The notes under the pieces are model-generated. The model had not been told where the DNA came from. It did not search any database and saw nothing but the letters and a program-made list of their open reading frames with translations. A stretch of DNA of 64,000 nucleotides from Burkholderia sp. GAS332 (GTDB lineage: Bacteria; Pseudomonadota; Gammaproteobacteria; Burkholderiales; Burkholderiaceae): assembly GCA_900142905.1 (NCBI GenBank), contig FSRV01000002.1:3038001-3102000 (forward strand), in the 5' to 3' direction. Below are positions 8,638 to 17,895 of the stretch, one piece after another. The first letter of the stretch is position 1; the number at the start of each line of letters is the position of its first letter. Both the position numbers and the translations under genes were made by a program.

Positions 8638-9759
8638 TCAGAAGCTGTGACGCAGGCCGATCATCGCGGCCGTGGTCGACACGCCTGGCGCTACGATCTG
8701 GCCGTACATGATCGTCTGGTTCATCGTCCCGCGGTTCGCGACGTACCCGACCTGCGCGGAGACTATGGTGCGCTTCGACAGGCTGTATTCCGCACCCACC
8801 GCGTATTCACTCGAATGGTTCGCCGAGTTGTTGCGGTCCTTCAGGTAGTAGAAACCGGACGTGATCTTGAAGAACGGGCTGAACTGATAACCGAGACCAC
8901 CCGAAATCATTTCGTAGTCGACGAGGCTCGTGTTCGACGGATTCTTGCCGATCCCGTACGACGCCGACACCGATACGCCGCGGAACGTGTACTTCGCGCC
9001 AAAATAGTAGAGGCGGTTGTTGTCAAGCCCGGTCGGCGCGGCCGCCGCGAGGTTCGTGTCGTGGGCGTTGTAGTAGACGGCGGACAGATTGAGGCCGTAG
9101 TTCGAATACCTGAGCACCGCCGATTCGCGCGTGCCGCCCTGAATCTGGCCCGCCACGCCGCCCGGCGCGTACTCGAGCGCAGCCGACGCACCGTAGAACT
9201 TTGGCGTCTGGTAGACGAGCGCGTTGCTGTCGTACAGCGCGCCGATCGGCACGTTCGTGTTCGTCCCGGGCCAGCCGGCGGCCTGGTTCAGCCCGAGCCA
9301 TGCGCCCAGGATGCTGCCGAAGTACTGCGCCGCGCGGACGTCGGTATCGGCCATCGCGTAGATCATCGGCGTGTACTGCCGCCCGGCGTCAAACGTGCCG
9401 AACGGTCCGGAGAGGCCGACCGTCGACTGCTGGTTGAACACCGCGGTACCGCCCGTCGTGTCGGCCAGCCCGAGCTTGCCGTTGCTGCTGTTGAACACGC
9501 CCTGCAGCCTGAAATTGACCTTGTAGCCGCCGCCTATGTCTTCGGTCCCCTTGATGCCCCAGAAACTCCCATAGAGGCTGCCGTCCTTGATGCCGTACAC
9601 GGCCCCGTTGTTGTGGGCGGTCGGCGCGAACGACGACGCCGCCGTGCTCTGATAGAAAACGCCCGAATCGATTGCGCCGTACAACGTGACCGACGACTGC
9701 GCATGCGCCGCGCTGGCGAATACCGCGAGTGCTGCTACTCCGCTCCACTTCAGTTTCAT
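8638..9759 (-). CDS. Gram-negative porin (OmpC/PorB-like), copy 1
   Basis: A 373-residue outer-membrane general porin. Signal peptide residues 1-20 end AAHA, and the mature protein starts QSSVTLYGAIDSGV. Alternating beta-strand sequence runs to the C-terminal GLRHSF, the terminal-Phe signal for outer-membrane insertion. It is a close paralogue of the porins at 41610 and 50998, which share GGTRESAVL and YSNYGL. It is co-directional with the BON gene. An operator-like site lies 166 bp upstream (9925), so it may serve as the uptake porin of the catabolic cluster. Confidence 0.93.
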   Translation of the reverse strand: MKLKWSGVAALAVFASAAHAQSSVTLYGAIDSGVFYQSTAASSFAPTAHNNGAVYGIKDGSLYGSFWGIKGTEDIGGGYKVNFRLQGVFNSSNGKLGLADTTGGTAVFNQQSTVGLSGPFGTFDAGRQYTPMIYAMADTDVRAAQYFGSILGAWLGLNQAAGWPGTNTNVPIGALYDSNALVYQTPKFYGASAALEYAPGGVAGQIQGGTRESAVLRYSNYGLNLSAVYYNAHDTNLAAAAPTGLDNNRLYYFGAKYTFRGVSVSASYGIGKNPSNTSLVDYEMISGGLGYQFSPFFKITSGFYYLKDRNNSANHSSEYAVGAEYSLSKRTIVSAQVGYVANRGTMNQTIMYGQIVAPGVSTTAAMIGLRHSF

Positions 9760-9924
9760 TGACGTCTCCTCTGCTTTTCATGATGACCGGGCGAGCCCAG
9801 CCGGATGCCTGCCTGTTACCGAATGGTGCGGGGTCGTCGATTTCCTCGCCCGACGATTCCGGGGCCTTCCTGCAGCGGCCCGGCTTGCCGACTGAACACT
9901 GACAATACCCATCATCCTCCAAAA

Positions 9925-9944
9925 TTTTTGCTGTCGACATTAAT
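9925..9944. promoter_or_regulatory. Operator-like site upstream of porin copy 1
   Basis: TTTTTGCTGTCGACATTAAT carries the TGTCGACA palindrome with a TTTTTG leader and an ATTAAT tail. It sits 166 bp upstream of the porin start, in a divergent gap that holds a second copy at 10076. Confidence 0.62.
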
Positions 9945-10075
9945 ACTTATACTGAGTCGACCTGGCAGGCGGAGCGGTTTGCGGCTTCGCGACAAGCGAT
10001 CGCGTTCGGCCCCCAGATTCGCGCCGGCGGAGTCAATAGGTGTCTGCCACACCAGGCGACAAATTCCACACCCCT

Positions 10076-10096
10076 ATTTTTGTCGACATTATTAAT
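10076..10096. promoter_or_regulatory. Operator-like site, rightward side of the porin/BKACE gap
   Basis: ATTTTTGTCGACATTATT followed by AAT, with the palindrome TGTCGACA at its centre. It is 78 bp upstream of the small reading frame at 10174 and about 650 bp upstream of the BKACE start, so it may mark the promoter of a transcript with a long leader. Confidence 0.58.
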
Positions 10097-10173
10097 TTAT
10101 GGCGATACACTGCGAATCACAGTGGCCTTGCACTGCCGCGGCCGATGCGGGGTCAATGAACGGAGGGATTCCA

Positions 10174-10446
10174 ATGCTGTCGACGCTGCCATTTGCGAAG
10201 AGATGGGTGAACAAAGCTCATGCCGCTCGACGGATTGCGGAGCGGATTGCTTCAGCGTTTGTCCCGAGGGGGAATCTCACTCCAATGACTCATGAAGCGC
10301 TTTGCTATGCGTGCATGGTCGGCATCGTGATGCCGACCCATCGTGACATCACGCCGTGGGATCCAGGTCATGGCAACCGGAGGCTCGAACTGAACGACGA
10401 CGCCATCGCTACGCCTGAACGAGACAATTCCGGTGGAAAGCGATGA
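10174..10446 (+). CDS. Possible small protein of unknown function
   Basis: A 90-residue frame (MLSTLPFAKRWVNKAHAARR...) with a good Shine-Dalgarno, GGAGGG, 6 nt before the ATG. It lies 78 bp downstream of an operator-like site. I recognise no family, and it has no signal peptide or membrane segment. Codon choice is less GC-biased at third positions than in neighbouring genes, so it may be a spurious frame or a recently acquired or decaying gene. Confidence 0.33.
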   Translation: MLSTLPFAKRWVNKAHAARRIAERIASAFVPRGNLTPMTHEALCYACMVGIVMPTHRDITPWDPGHGNRRLELNDDAIATPERDNSGGKR

Positions 10447-10512
10447 ACGGCGGTCAAATCACGCGCGGCATGTCAATGGTTCATCAGGATTCCGATGAAA
10501 GGCACACGCTGA

Positions 10513-10535
10513 CAATGAACCAGGTTGGTCAGCAT
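10513..10535 (+). repeat. 23-bp repeat, inverted copy of 4726-4748
   Basis: AATGAACCAGGTTGG followed by TCAGCATG, identical to the reverse strand of 4726-4748. The two copies face each other across the MFS-GntR-TauD-porin block, which may have been bounded by, or rearranged through, copies of one element. Confidence 0.55.
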
Positions 10536-10742
10536 GCTGTGCACTTGATCCCGTTTTCTCCTGCCGTTGCCCTCGGCGATCGTGGACGCGGTAGTCGATG
10601 ATCCGGCGCTCCTGCGTCAACGGATTACTGTCATGAAAAGTCAAGTGCAAGGCATGCAATGTAAAGCGGGAAGTGGCGATCGGCCAGATGATCCACTGAC
10701 GGCATTCTCAATATTCACATTTCAACTTGGAGATCGAACATC

Positions 10743-11801
10743 ATGAACTTCCTTGACGGCCACCTATACCCTGAGAACCAGCAGCCCCTGATCATTACAG
10801 CCGCGCCCTACGCGCCGGGCTGGATTCCCTCGGACTTCCCGGAAGATATCCCCGTCACCATGGAGGAGCAGATCCAGAAGGCGGTGGATTGCTATGAAGC
10901 CGGTGCTACCGTGCTGCATCTGCATGTGCGCGAAGCCGATGGCAAGGGCAGCAAGCGCCTGTCCATGTTCAATGAGTTGATCGCCGGGGTGCGCGCCCGC
11001 GTGCCGGAAATGGTCATCCAGGTGGGTGGCTCGATCAGCTTTGCGCCCGAGGACGATGGTTCTGCGGCCAAATGGCTTAGCGATGACACGCGGCATATGC
11101 TGGCCGAACTCGATCCGAAGCCCGACCAGGTCACTGTCACCGTCAACACGACGCAGATGAACGTGACAGAGCATGCCGGCATGGATGACTTCAAGGGCGT
11201 TTCACGGGGATTCCCGCACCTCTATGCCACCTACAAGGACATGATCGTTCCTTCGAATCCCAGCTGGGCCGAAGAGCACATCCGGCGCCTGACAGCCGCC
11301 GGAATTCAAAGTGAGTTTCAGTGCTACAACATCAACAGCTTTGAAACGATTGAGCGGATGATTCGCCGCGGCGTCTACAAGGGGCCACTGGTGATGAACT
11401 GGGTGGCTATCAGCGGCGGGATGGATCAAGCGAATATCTACAACCTGGCCAACTTCCTGCGTGCTGCGCCAGACGGCGCGGTGATCACGGTGGAGAGTTC
11501 AGTGCTCAATGTGCTGCCCGTGAATATGATTGGCATTGCCTTGGGCCTGCATGTGCGGTGCGGCATCGAGGATGTGCTCTGGAACCAGACCCGCACGGGC
11601 AAGATGAGCTCCGTCGAGCAGATCAAGCAGTTGGTGCGTATCTCCGGCGAATTTGGCCGCCCCATCGCGACAGCGCAACAGGCACGAGAGATCATGAAGA
11701 TCGGGGTCTTCTACGAGACGGCGGACGAGACGCTTCAGGCCAATGGCTTCGCGCCCAATCGTAACGGTGGCAACCAGGGATTCCTGCGCAAGCCGACCTG
11801 A
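10743..11801 (+). CDS. Beta-keto acid cleavage enzyme, BKACE/DUF849 family (copy 1)
   Basis: A 352-residue TIM-barrel enzyme. The family condenses a beta-keto acid with acetyl-CoA and cleaves it to acetoacetate plus a CoA ester; the lysine-fermentation enzyme Kce is the prototype. The zinc-binding pair H59/H61 is in VLHLHVRE, with the family segments IQVGGSISFAPEDDG and DQVTVTVNTTQMN downstream. A TTGGAG Shine-Dalgarno lies before the ATG. A close paralogue is at 24921, both with an N-terminal APYxPxW segment. A quinone oxidoreductase gene follows 147 bp later. The actual keto acid is unknown. Confidence 0.9.
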   Translation: MNFLDGHLYPENQQPLIITAAPYAPGWIPSDFPEDIPVTMEEQIQKAVDCYEAGATVLHLHVREADGKGSKRLSMFNELIAGVRARVPEMVIQVGGSISFAPEDDGSAAKWLSDDTRHMLAELDPKPDQVTVTVNTTQMNVTEHAGMDDFKGVSRGFPHLYATYKDMIVPSNPSWAEEHIRRLTAAGIQSEFQCYNINSFETIERMIRRGVYKGPLVMNWVAISGGMDQANIYNLANFLRAAPDGAVITVESSVLNVLPVNMIGIALGLHVRCGIEDVLWNQTRTGKMSSVEQIKQLVRISGEFGRPIATAQQAREIMKIGVFYETADETLQANGFAPNRNGGNQGFLRKPT

Positions 11802-11948
11802 GGTCTCTGGGGCGAATTGACATATCAAGCGTGAAGTCAGCGCTAGCGTGCCGCAGGCGAACTGCGGCAGTCAATACACAACAGCAATCATCTTGCATGG
11901 GACCAGAGTAAGGCGCCAAAGCGCCGCCTCTGGTCAAAAGGAGACAAC

Positions 11949-12929
11949 ATGGCGAAAGTCGTTAAATTCTATGAAACCGGCGGCCCCGAGGTCCTTCGTT
12001 TTGAGGACGCTGCAGTTGGAGAGCCTGGACCGGGAGAGGTGCGTGTCCGCCACGTGGCAGTGGGTCTTAACTTTGCCGACACCTACTTCCGCGGAGGGAC
12101 CTACGAGGTTCCGCTCCCCAGCGGCCTCGGCAACGAGGCAGCCGGCGTGGTCGAGGCCATCGGTGCCGGCGTGACCCATCTGGCGGTCGGCGACCGTGTG
12201 ACCTACACAGGCTTCATCAACACGCTGGGCGCCTACAGCACGGAGCGGCTGATTTCTGCCGCGCCGCTGATCAAGCTGCCGGAGGCCATCAGTTGCGAGG
12301 CTGCGGCGGCCATGACCATGCGGGGCTTGTCCGCCGCCTACCTGGTGCGCCGAATCTACCCTTTTAAGGCGGGCGACGCCGTATTGCTGCATGCCGCGGC
12401 AGGCGGTGTTGGCCTGATCGTTTCCCAGTGGGCCAAATTGCTCGGGCTGACAGTGATCGGCACGGTTTCGACTGACGCCAAGGCCGAAGTGGCGCGCGCC
12501 CACGGCTGTGATCACACGATCAACTACAGTCATGAGGATGTGGCGAAGCGTGTGCGGGAACTCACCGACGGCGTGGGCGTGTCCGTGGTCTTCGACAGCG
12601 TGGGCAAGGCCACCTTCATGTCCTCGCTCGACTCCCTCAAGCGCCGCGGCCTGATGGTCTGCGTCGGCACCGCTTCGGGCAAAATCCCGCCGTTCGATCC
12701 GGCGATTCTGGCCCGCAAGGGCTCGCTGTATGTGACCCGCCCGGGTCTGGCCGACTACATCGCCGATCCGGCCGAAAAGGCAGAGCTGGTCGATGAGCTA
12801 TTCGGCCATGTAGCAGCAGGCCGCATCCGCATCGAGATCAATCAGCGGTATGCCTTGCAGGATGCGGTGCAGGCACATCTGGACCTGGAGGCGCGAAAAA
12901 CTACGGGCTCCTCGATTTTCGTGATTTGA
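11949..12929 (+). CDS. NADPH:quinone reductase-like zinc-free MDR protein (copy 1)
   Basis: A 326-residue medium-chain dehydrogenase/reductase of the quinone oxidoreductase (QOR) branch. It lacks the zinc cysteines. The catalytic-domain motif GNEAAGVVEAIGAGV is followed by the nucleotide-binding fold AAAGGVGLIVSQWAK at about residues 148-162. An AAAAGGAG Shine-Dalgarno precedes the ATG at 11949. The paralogue at 22403 is nearly collinear (same length), while the one at 60769 is more distant. All three lie in TauD-containing clusters, so it probably reduces an unsaturated or quinone-like intermediate there, but this is inferred from context. Confidence 0.9.
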   Translation: MAKVVKFYETGGPEVLRFEDAAVGEPGPGEVRVRHVAVGLNFADTYFRGGTYEVPLPSGLGNEAAGVVEAIGAGVTHLAVGDRVTYTGFINTLGAYSTERLISAAPLIKLPEAISCEAAAAMTMRGLSAAYLVRRIYPFKAGDAVLLHAAAGGVGLIVSQWAKLLGLTVIGTVSTDAKAEVARAHGCDHTINYSHEDVAKRVRELTDGVGVSVVFDSVGKATFMSSLDSLKRRGLMVCVGTASGKIPPFDPAILARKGSLYVTRPGLADYIADPAEKAELVDELFGHVAAGRIRIEINQRYALQDAVQAHLDLEARKTTGSSIFVI

Positions 12930-13090
12930 TTGGATCAGGCGGTTTGGTCGGCAAAACGTAGTCCAGTGATTCGGCACGTCGAGTCGGGTTGTTCAGGACT
13001 CACTGCCGATAGCACTCTTCGTAGTACGCGGCGCTGTAGGCCATCTCAACCCCGCCTTGAGGTAGGGTGAGTGGCCACCCGCCTCGCCGC

Positions 13091-14590
13091 TCAAGCCTCA
13101 GAAGCCGCGCTCGCTACCCGCTCGCACAGCGTGGCCAGATCGATCAACATCAAGGTGCCACGACCGGGCAACTCGACCGCCTCGGTCATGCCGTTGCCCC
13201 AGCCGTTGCCGAGTTGTCTCGTCAGCATGGCGGGCACCGGAATGCGGCTGGCCGCGTCGATGGTCACGATGTTGTCGACTGCATCGACAACAAGTCCGTA
13301 CTTTTCACCGCGATGCTCGACGATCAGGATTTTCGCCTGCGTCAGATCTTCATACGGCGGCATACCGTACATCGCACGGACGTCGATCACCGTCAGCAGT
13401 TCGCGGCGCAGATGCAGCACGCCGCGTACGAAAACTGGCGCGCCGGGTGTCTTGACAATCTCGCTCGAATAGTCGATCACCTCGCGCAACTGGCCGATAC
13501 GCACGCCCAGCAGATGCCCAAGACGGAACGTCACGTAAGTCTCGCGCGCGCCGCCCCGCTCGCGCGACGCGCCAGCCGTCTGGATCCGGTCGCGGTACAG
13601 ATCGCGATGGCCTTGGGTCACGGCCATGATGTGCTCGTTCGCACAAAGTGCGTCGGGATTCAACAGGATGATGCTGTCGCGCCCATCGTTGCCCAGACAC
13701 CCGGCGAATAGCGCAACGTGCCGCCGGCTATAAGCCGGCATCACCATCAACTCATCGTCGCGGTAACCGACGATACTGCGCACCTCGTCGACCATCAAGC
13801 CGACGTGCACGTCGTGCAGGTTGAGCACGACGATGCGCCGTTCATCCACGGCCGCTGCGTGTTCCGAGGCCGTCGCATCGTCGCGGGCGAGCCCCATGAA
13901 GTGTGCAAAGTCGATCACCGGCACGGTCGTGCCACGCAGGTTCAGCATGCCGATGCAGATTGCGTCGGCGAGCGGAGACGGATGCATGGCCGGCACGCGG
14001 ATGATCTCCTGAATCGCCGCCATCGGCAGTGCCAGATGCACGCCCGCGACGCGAAACGAGACGGTCTGGCGCCGCTGCGTTTGCTGGTTGCGCCGCTCGG
14101 ATGCCTCAGCGCGGTGATGCAGTTGCGGAACGTCCGGCAAACCGAGCAGCGCAGCCACTGACAGGATCTGCAAGATCCGCTCGCCATCATTTAGCTTCAA
14201 CGCACCGCAAATCACCACCGGGGCATTGTCCGTACGCTCGAAGGCGATCTTCTGCGCAGCCGGCACACGCAGGATTTCGCCTGTCGTGTCGAATAGCAAA
14301 CCCACTCGCGCATCGCCCAGTTCGACGACGGCGATCTTGCTCGCAGCGCGCACACCTTCGTCCGGCAGATGCAACAACTGGCGCAAGTCGACGATCGGGA
14401 TGAGCGTGCCGCGCAGGTTGAAGAGGCCAAGCAGGTGGCTCGGCGCGAGCGGTACCGAAGTGACGGCCGCCGGATAATTGACGACCTCCTGCAATGCCGC
14501 TACCGGCAACGCGAGTTCGGTCTGGCCGAGATGGAACGAGCCATACAGTTCGACTGCAGAACTGCCGGCGGAGCCAGTGTTGATTTCCAT
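13091..14590 (-). CDS. Triple CheW-domain chemotaxis scaffold protein
   Basis: A 499-residue protein made of three CheW-like domains: about residues 15-155 (LGLFNLRGTLIPIVDLRQLL), 170-325 (IGMLNLRGTTVPVIDFAHFM) and 350-495 (RGVLHLRRELLTVIDVRAMY). Each carries the LRG-x-x-x-P/T-V-IDxR core used to dock receptors and CheA. It is the last gene of a leftward operon with a PAS-PAS methyl-accepting protein, CheR and CheD. No CheA, CheB or CheY lies nearby, so it probably couples these to a core array encoded elsewhere or acts as a competing scaffold. Confidence 0.92.
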   Translation of the reverse strand: MEINTGSAGSSAVELYGSFHLGQTELALPVAALQEVVNYPAAVTSVPLAPSHLLGLFNLRGTLIPIVDLRQLLHLPDEGVRAASKIAVVELGDARVGLLFDTTGEILRVPAAQKIAFERTDNAPVVICGALKLNDGERILQILSVAALLGLPDVPQLHHRAEASERRNQQTQRRQTVSFRVAGVHLALPMAAIQEIIRVPAMHPSPLADAICIGMLNLRGTTVPVIDFAHFMGLARDDATASEHAAAVDERRIVVLNLHDVHVGLMVDEVRSIVGYRDDELMVMPAYSRRHVALFAGCLGNDGRDSIILLNPDALCANEHIMAVTQGHRDLYRDRIQTAGASRERGGARETYVTFRLGHLLGVRIGQLREVIDYSSEIVKTPGAPVFVRGVLHLRRELLTVIDVRAMYGMPPYEDLTQAKILIVEHRGEKYGLVVDAVDNIVTIDAASRIPVPAMLTRQLGNGWGNGMTEAVELPGRGTLMLIDLATLCERVASAASEA

Positions 14591-14605
14591 GACAGGAATT
14601 CCCGT

Positions 14606-15082
14606 TCAGAGAGTGCGGGCGAATTTTTTCACTACAAACGTATGCTGCTGGCAATCGATTAGCAGTTGCCTGCCGCATTCGCCGCCGACATCCGCATGCA
14701 CCACGCGCACGCCCAGTGCTTCGAGCAACTGTTGAGCGGTGCGCACGTTCTGTTCACCGATCGGCGGGTGACTCGGACGGCGTACGTAATGCACCATGTT
14801 CGCGCCGCCGGCGAGCACGGCTTCCAGCGCGTCATGCGAGCCGCGCTGGACCTGCATCAGCGCGAGTAACGAAGGAATGGCCTGGGTCACGTACTTGGCG
14901 CCGATGCCGTCCGGCCGGTTGGGCGCATCGGGCAACAGGCAGTGTGCGAGGCCATAGATCGCGCGCTCGCGCCACAGCAAGCCAATCCCGACACACGAAC
15001 CGAGCGTGGCGCGCAACAGGTCATGACCGGTGCCAATGCCAATCGCACACATATGCACCTGAATCTCACGGGCGTCGGTCAC
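14606..15082 (-). CDS. cheD: Chemoreceptor glutamine deamidase CheD
   Basis: A 158-residue CheD. The catalytic cysteine C30 lies in ATLGSCVGIGL and the histidine H47 in GLAHCLLP; the later GGANM, PIGEQN and GGECGR segments complete the family pattern. CheD deamidates glutamines in receptor methylation regions and affects adaptation. Its start overlaps the cheR stop by 4 nt, so the two are co-translated. The tail GGECGRQLLIDCQQHTFVV is standard. Confidence 0.93.
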   Translation of the reverse strand: MTDAREIQVHMCAIGIGTGHDLLRATLGSCVGIGLLWRERAIYGLAHCLLPDAPNRPDGIGAKYVTQAIPSLLALMQVQRGSHDALEAVLAGGANMVHYVRRPSHPPIGEQNVRTAQQLLEALGVRVVHADVGGECGRQLLIDCQQHTFVVKKFARTL

Positions 15083-15951
15083 GGGCGGCCCCTCGGGTTG
15101 CGGTAGATCAGTGGCTGCTCGTATTGGAAACCCATATCGAAGCGGCTCAGCGACTCGGATTCGCCGACAATCAGCACGCCGTCCGGCGCCATCGCGCGGC
15201 GTACGTTCTCGAGCACAGCCTGCTGACCGTCGGCATCGAAGTAGATCAACACGTTGCGCAACAGCGTCACGTCGATAGGCCCTATGTCACGCGGCCGTTC
15301 GTGAAGATTGTGCTTGCGGAACGTGACGTTCGCGCGCAACGCCGCGCCCGCACAGAAACCGTCCCCCTGTGCGCTGAAGTATTTGTCCAGCAGCTCGGGA
15401 TGCGTCTGCCTGAGGCCTTCGATGTTACGCCCGCGATAGTGCGCGGCGGCCGCCTTACTCAGGATGCCGTCGGCGATATCGGTGGCCAGAATCCGGTAAC
15501 GGAAAACCGGATGCTTCAGACGGAACTCCTCGCACAACATCGCTACCGTGTAGGACTCCTCGCCGCTCGACGACGCCGCCGACCACACCCGCAACGGCGT
15601 GTCGGGCCGCGCGTCGAACCAGCGCGGCAGGAACTGCTGGGCGAAGTAGTCCCAGATGCGCGGCGTGCGAAAGAACGAGGTCTCGTTGGTGGTCACCAGA
15701 TCGATGAAATCACGCACCTCGTCGGGCTTCGCTTCCAGCACCTCCAGATAATCCCGGTAGTCCGGCAGCGTCAGCTCGCGCAGGCGCCGGCGCAAGCGAC
15801 CCTCCAGCATGGTCCACTTGCGCTCGCTCATGACAATGCCGGTGTGCCGCCGCACCTGATCGAACAAGGCACGACGGGTCGCCGGATCGACCTCACGCTC
15901 GATATCCACAGCGCCTCCCGCTTTAGACGACAAAGCGTGTGACGGTCTCAT
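15079..15951 (-). CDS. cheR: Chemotaxis methyltransferase CheR
   Basis: A 290-residue S-adenosylmethionine-dependent receptor methyltransferase. An N-terminal helical domain (residues about 17-85, [20 protein letters not shown]) precedes the Rossmann domain with [23 protein letters not shown] and [10 protein letters not shown]. It methylates receptor glutamates, most likely those of the upstream PAS-PAS receptor. The ATG start overlaps that receptor's 3' end by 29 nt; a GTG at about 15906 (VDIEREV) is an alternative. It overlaps cheD by 4 nt. Confidence 0.93.
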   Translation of the reverse strand: MRPSHALSSKAGGAVDIEREVDPATRRALFDQVRRHTGIVMSERKWTMLEGRLRRRLRELTLPDYRDYLEVLEAKPDEVRDFIDLVTTNETSFFRTPRIWDYFAQQFLPRWFDARPDTPLRVWSAASSSGEESYTVAMLCEEFRLKHPVFRYRILATDIADGILSKAAAAHYRGRNIEGLRQTHPELLDKYFSAQGDGFCAGAALRANVTFRKHNLHERPRDIGPIDVTLLRNVLIYFDADGQQAVLENVRRAMAPDGVLIVGESESLSRFDMGFQYEQPLIYRNPRGRP

Positions 15952-17620
15952 CGAGCGTTTGCGCGCCCTGCATCAGCGTGGCGCTGGCACGCGCGATCGT
16001 GTCGCAGGCGCCGGCGGACTTTTCGGTTTCTTCCGCGACCTGCTGGATCGCGGCGCTGACCTCGCGGGCGGCGATGAGCTGCTCGTCCGCCCCGCACGAA
16101 ATCTCCGAAATCGCCTGAGTGGTGCGGCTTACGCCGGAGACGATCTTGTCGAACGCTTCGCCCGCCTGCTTCGAAACTTCGCTGCCTTGGGTCACACGTT
16201 TGACCGATTCGTTGATCAGCTTCGAGATTTCCTTGGTCGCCTGCGACGAACGCTCGGCCAGCTTGCGCACTTCGTCGGCCACCACCGAGAAGCCGAGACC
16301 ATGTTCACCGGCGCGCGCCGCTTCGATGGCCGCATTGAACGCGAGCAGGTTGGTCTGGCTGGCAATCTCACCGATCACCTTGATGATCTCGCTGATGTCC
16401 TCGGACGACTTGTTGATCAGATCCATCGCCTCGATCGAGCGGGCCACGGCCTTCGCACCGCGCTCGGCTTCCTGCTGAGTGTCCTTGGCGAGGTTGTCGG
16501 CACTGCGCGAATTGTCGGCGATCGAATTGATCGAGGCCGTCAGCTCTTCGATGGAGGCATTCATCTCCTCGACCGTCGCCCCCAGCAACTGCGCGCCGCT
16601 CGCCACGGTGTTAGCGCGCCCGGCGATGTCCTGCGACGAAGCCGTGAAGCCCCCTGCCGAATCGACTACCTTGCCGATCACGCTGCGCAGGTCGTCCATC
16701 ATCCGCTTGATGCCGTTGGCGAGCTGATCGATCGGCTCGTTGCCGGCGACGTCGACCGTGCCGGTCAGATCGCCTGCGGCGGCCTGGTTGACCACCTGCA
16801 GCAGCGCCGCCACCTTGCGCTGGTCCTCTTCGGCGCGGCGGCGAACCTGATCTTCCAGTTCCACCTGAGCCGTCACGTCGGTCGCAAACTTGATGACCTT
16901 GTAGAGCCTGCCGCCGCCGTCGAAAATCGGGTTATAGGTGGCTTGAATCCAGACCGCACGGCCGCCTTTCGCGATTCGCTTGTAGCGGCCCGCATCGAAT
17001 TCGCCGCGATTGAGCTTGGCCCAGAAGTCGCGATATTCGGCGGTGGCCGTGTAGGCCTCTTCGCAGAACATCCGGTGATGCTTGCCCTGGATATCTTCGA
17101 GCCGGTAGCCAAGCGTGTCGAGAAAGTTCTGGTTGGCGACCAGGATGTTACCGGACAGGTCGAATTCGATCACAGCCTGGGCGCGGTCGACCGCGCGCAC
17201 CTTGCCCTCGTATTCGGCGTTCTGCTGGCGCGCGGCCGTGACGTCGGTGGCGAACTTGATGACTTTATGGGGCTTGCCGTCGGCATCGAACACCGGGTTG
17301 TACGATGCGTTGATCCATACCTCGCGGCCTCCACTACCGAGGCGCTGATACTCGCCCTGATCGAACTCGCCGCGGCGCAGCTTTTCCCAGAACTGGCGAT
17401 AGGCGGGACTGTCGGCGTAGACGGGGTCACAGAACATCCGATGATGCTGGCCACGCACGTCTTCGAGTGTATAGCCCAAGGTATTCAGGAAATTGTCGTT
17501 GGCGTGCAGGACGATACCGTTCAGATCGAACTCGATGACCGCCTGAACGCGGTTCAGTGCCGCGCTGACCGCGCTGAGTTCGTGCATTTCCAGTTGCCGC
17601 TCGGGCGCCGAATGCTCCAC
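15923..17620 (-). CDS. Soluble methyl-accepting chemotaxis protein with two PAS domains (BdlA-like)
   Basis: About 565 residues. Two PAS domains repeat almost the same sequence ([20 protein letters not shown] and [20 protein letters not shown], each followed by HHRMFC and IKFATDVTA), followed by a HAMP-like linker and a signalling domain whose hairpin tip reads [21 protein letters not shown]. There is no membrane segment, so it senses cytoplasmic redox or a small ligand, as do Aer- and BdlA-type receptors. The preferred start is GTG at 17620, because GAGGAG lies 6-7 nt upstream; an upstream in-frame ATG at 17647 would place that site inside the gene. It leads the operon with cheR, cheD and the triple CheW gene. 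Confidence 0.93.
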   Translation of the reverse strand: MEHSAPERQLEMHELSAVSAALNRVQAVIEFDLNGIVLHANDNFLNTLGYTLEDVRGQHHRMFCDPVYADSPAYRQFWEKLRRGEFDQGEYQRLGSGGREVWINASYNPVFDADGKPHKVIKFATDVTAARQQNAEYEGKVRAVDRAQAVIEFDLSGNILVANQNFLDTLGYRLEDIQGKHHRMFCEEAYTATAEYRDFWAKLNRGEFDAGRYKRIAKGGRAVWIQATYNPIFDGGGRLYKVIKFATDVTAQVELEDQVRRRAEEDQRKVAALLQVVNQAAAGDLTGTVDVAGNEPIDQLANGIKRMMDDLRSVIGKVVDSAGGFTASSQDIAGRANTVASGAQLLGATVEEMNASIEELTASINSIADNSRSADNLAKDTQQEAERGAKAVARSIEAMDLINKSSEDISEIIKVIGEIASQTNLLAFNAAIEAARAGEHGLGFSVVADEVRKLAERSSQATKEISKLINESVKRVTQGSEVSKQAGEAFDKIVSGVSRTTQAISEISCGADEQLIAAREVSAAIQQVAEETEKSAGACDTIARASATLMQGAQTLDETVTRFVV

Positions 17621-17895
17621 TTTGTTCTCCTCGTTGAACCGACGCAAAAAATCAAAGCACGCCGCTTCGCCATTCTCGATAGCGAAGTTCAGACCGTGCT
17701 TTCTCTCAGGTTATTTAGTACAAGGCCGTGGCAGCAAAGCGCCTCCCCGCGGACGATCTACCCGTCGCCGCCCTGGCACTTCACTGTCACGGCACAAGGT
17801 ATATCGGCCCACCTAGACGCAAACTTTACACCGGACTAACCCTGGATTTCTTGCAATGATGTTAGTATGACGAATTAATAAATTAAGCTTTAAAA

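Larger units (their letters stand above)
9760..10742. other. Long intergenic region with two operator-like sites
   Basis: This 983-bp gap between the leftward porin and the rightward BKACE gene holds the two operator-like sites (9925, 10076), one possible small gene (10174-10446), and the 23-bp repeat at 10513 shared with 4726. From 10450 to 10720 I see no convincing gene; that stretch looks like decayed insertion-element DNA. Confidence 0.55.

Noticed and set aside
8266..9762. 498-codon rightward open frame opposite BON and porin genes
   Set aside because: Long antisense frames are common in GC-rich DNA. The opposite strand encodes a porin with signal peptide and terminal Phe.
15959..17839. 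626-codon rightward open frame opposite the PAS-PAS receptor gene
   Set aside because: It is the antisense shadow of a gene with clear PAS and receptor motifs; its own translation has no recognisable domain.
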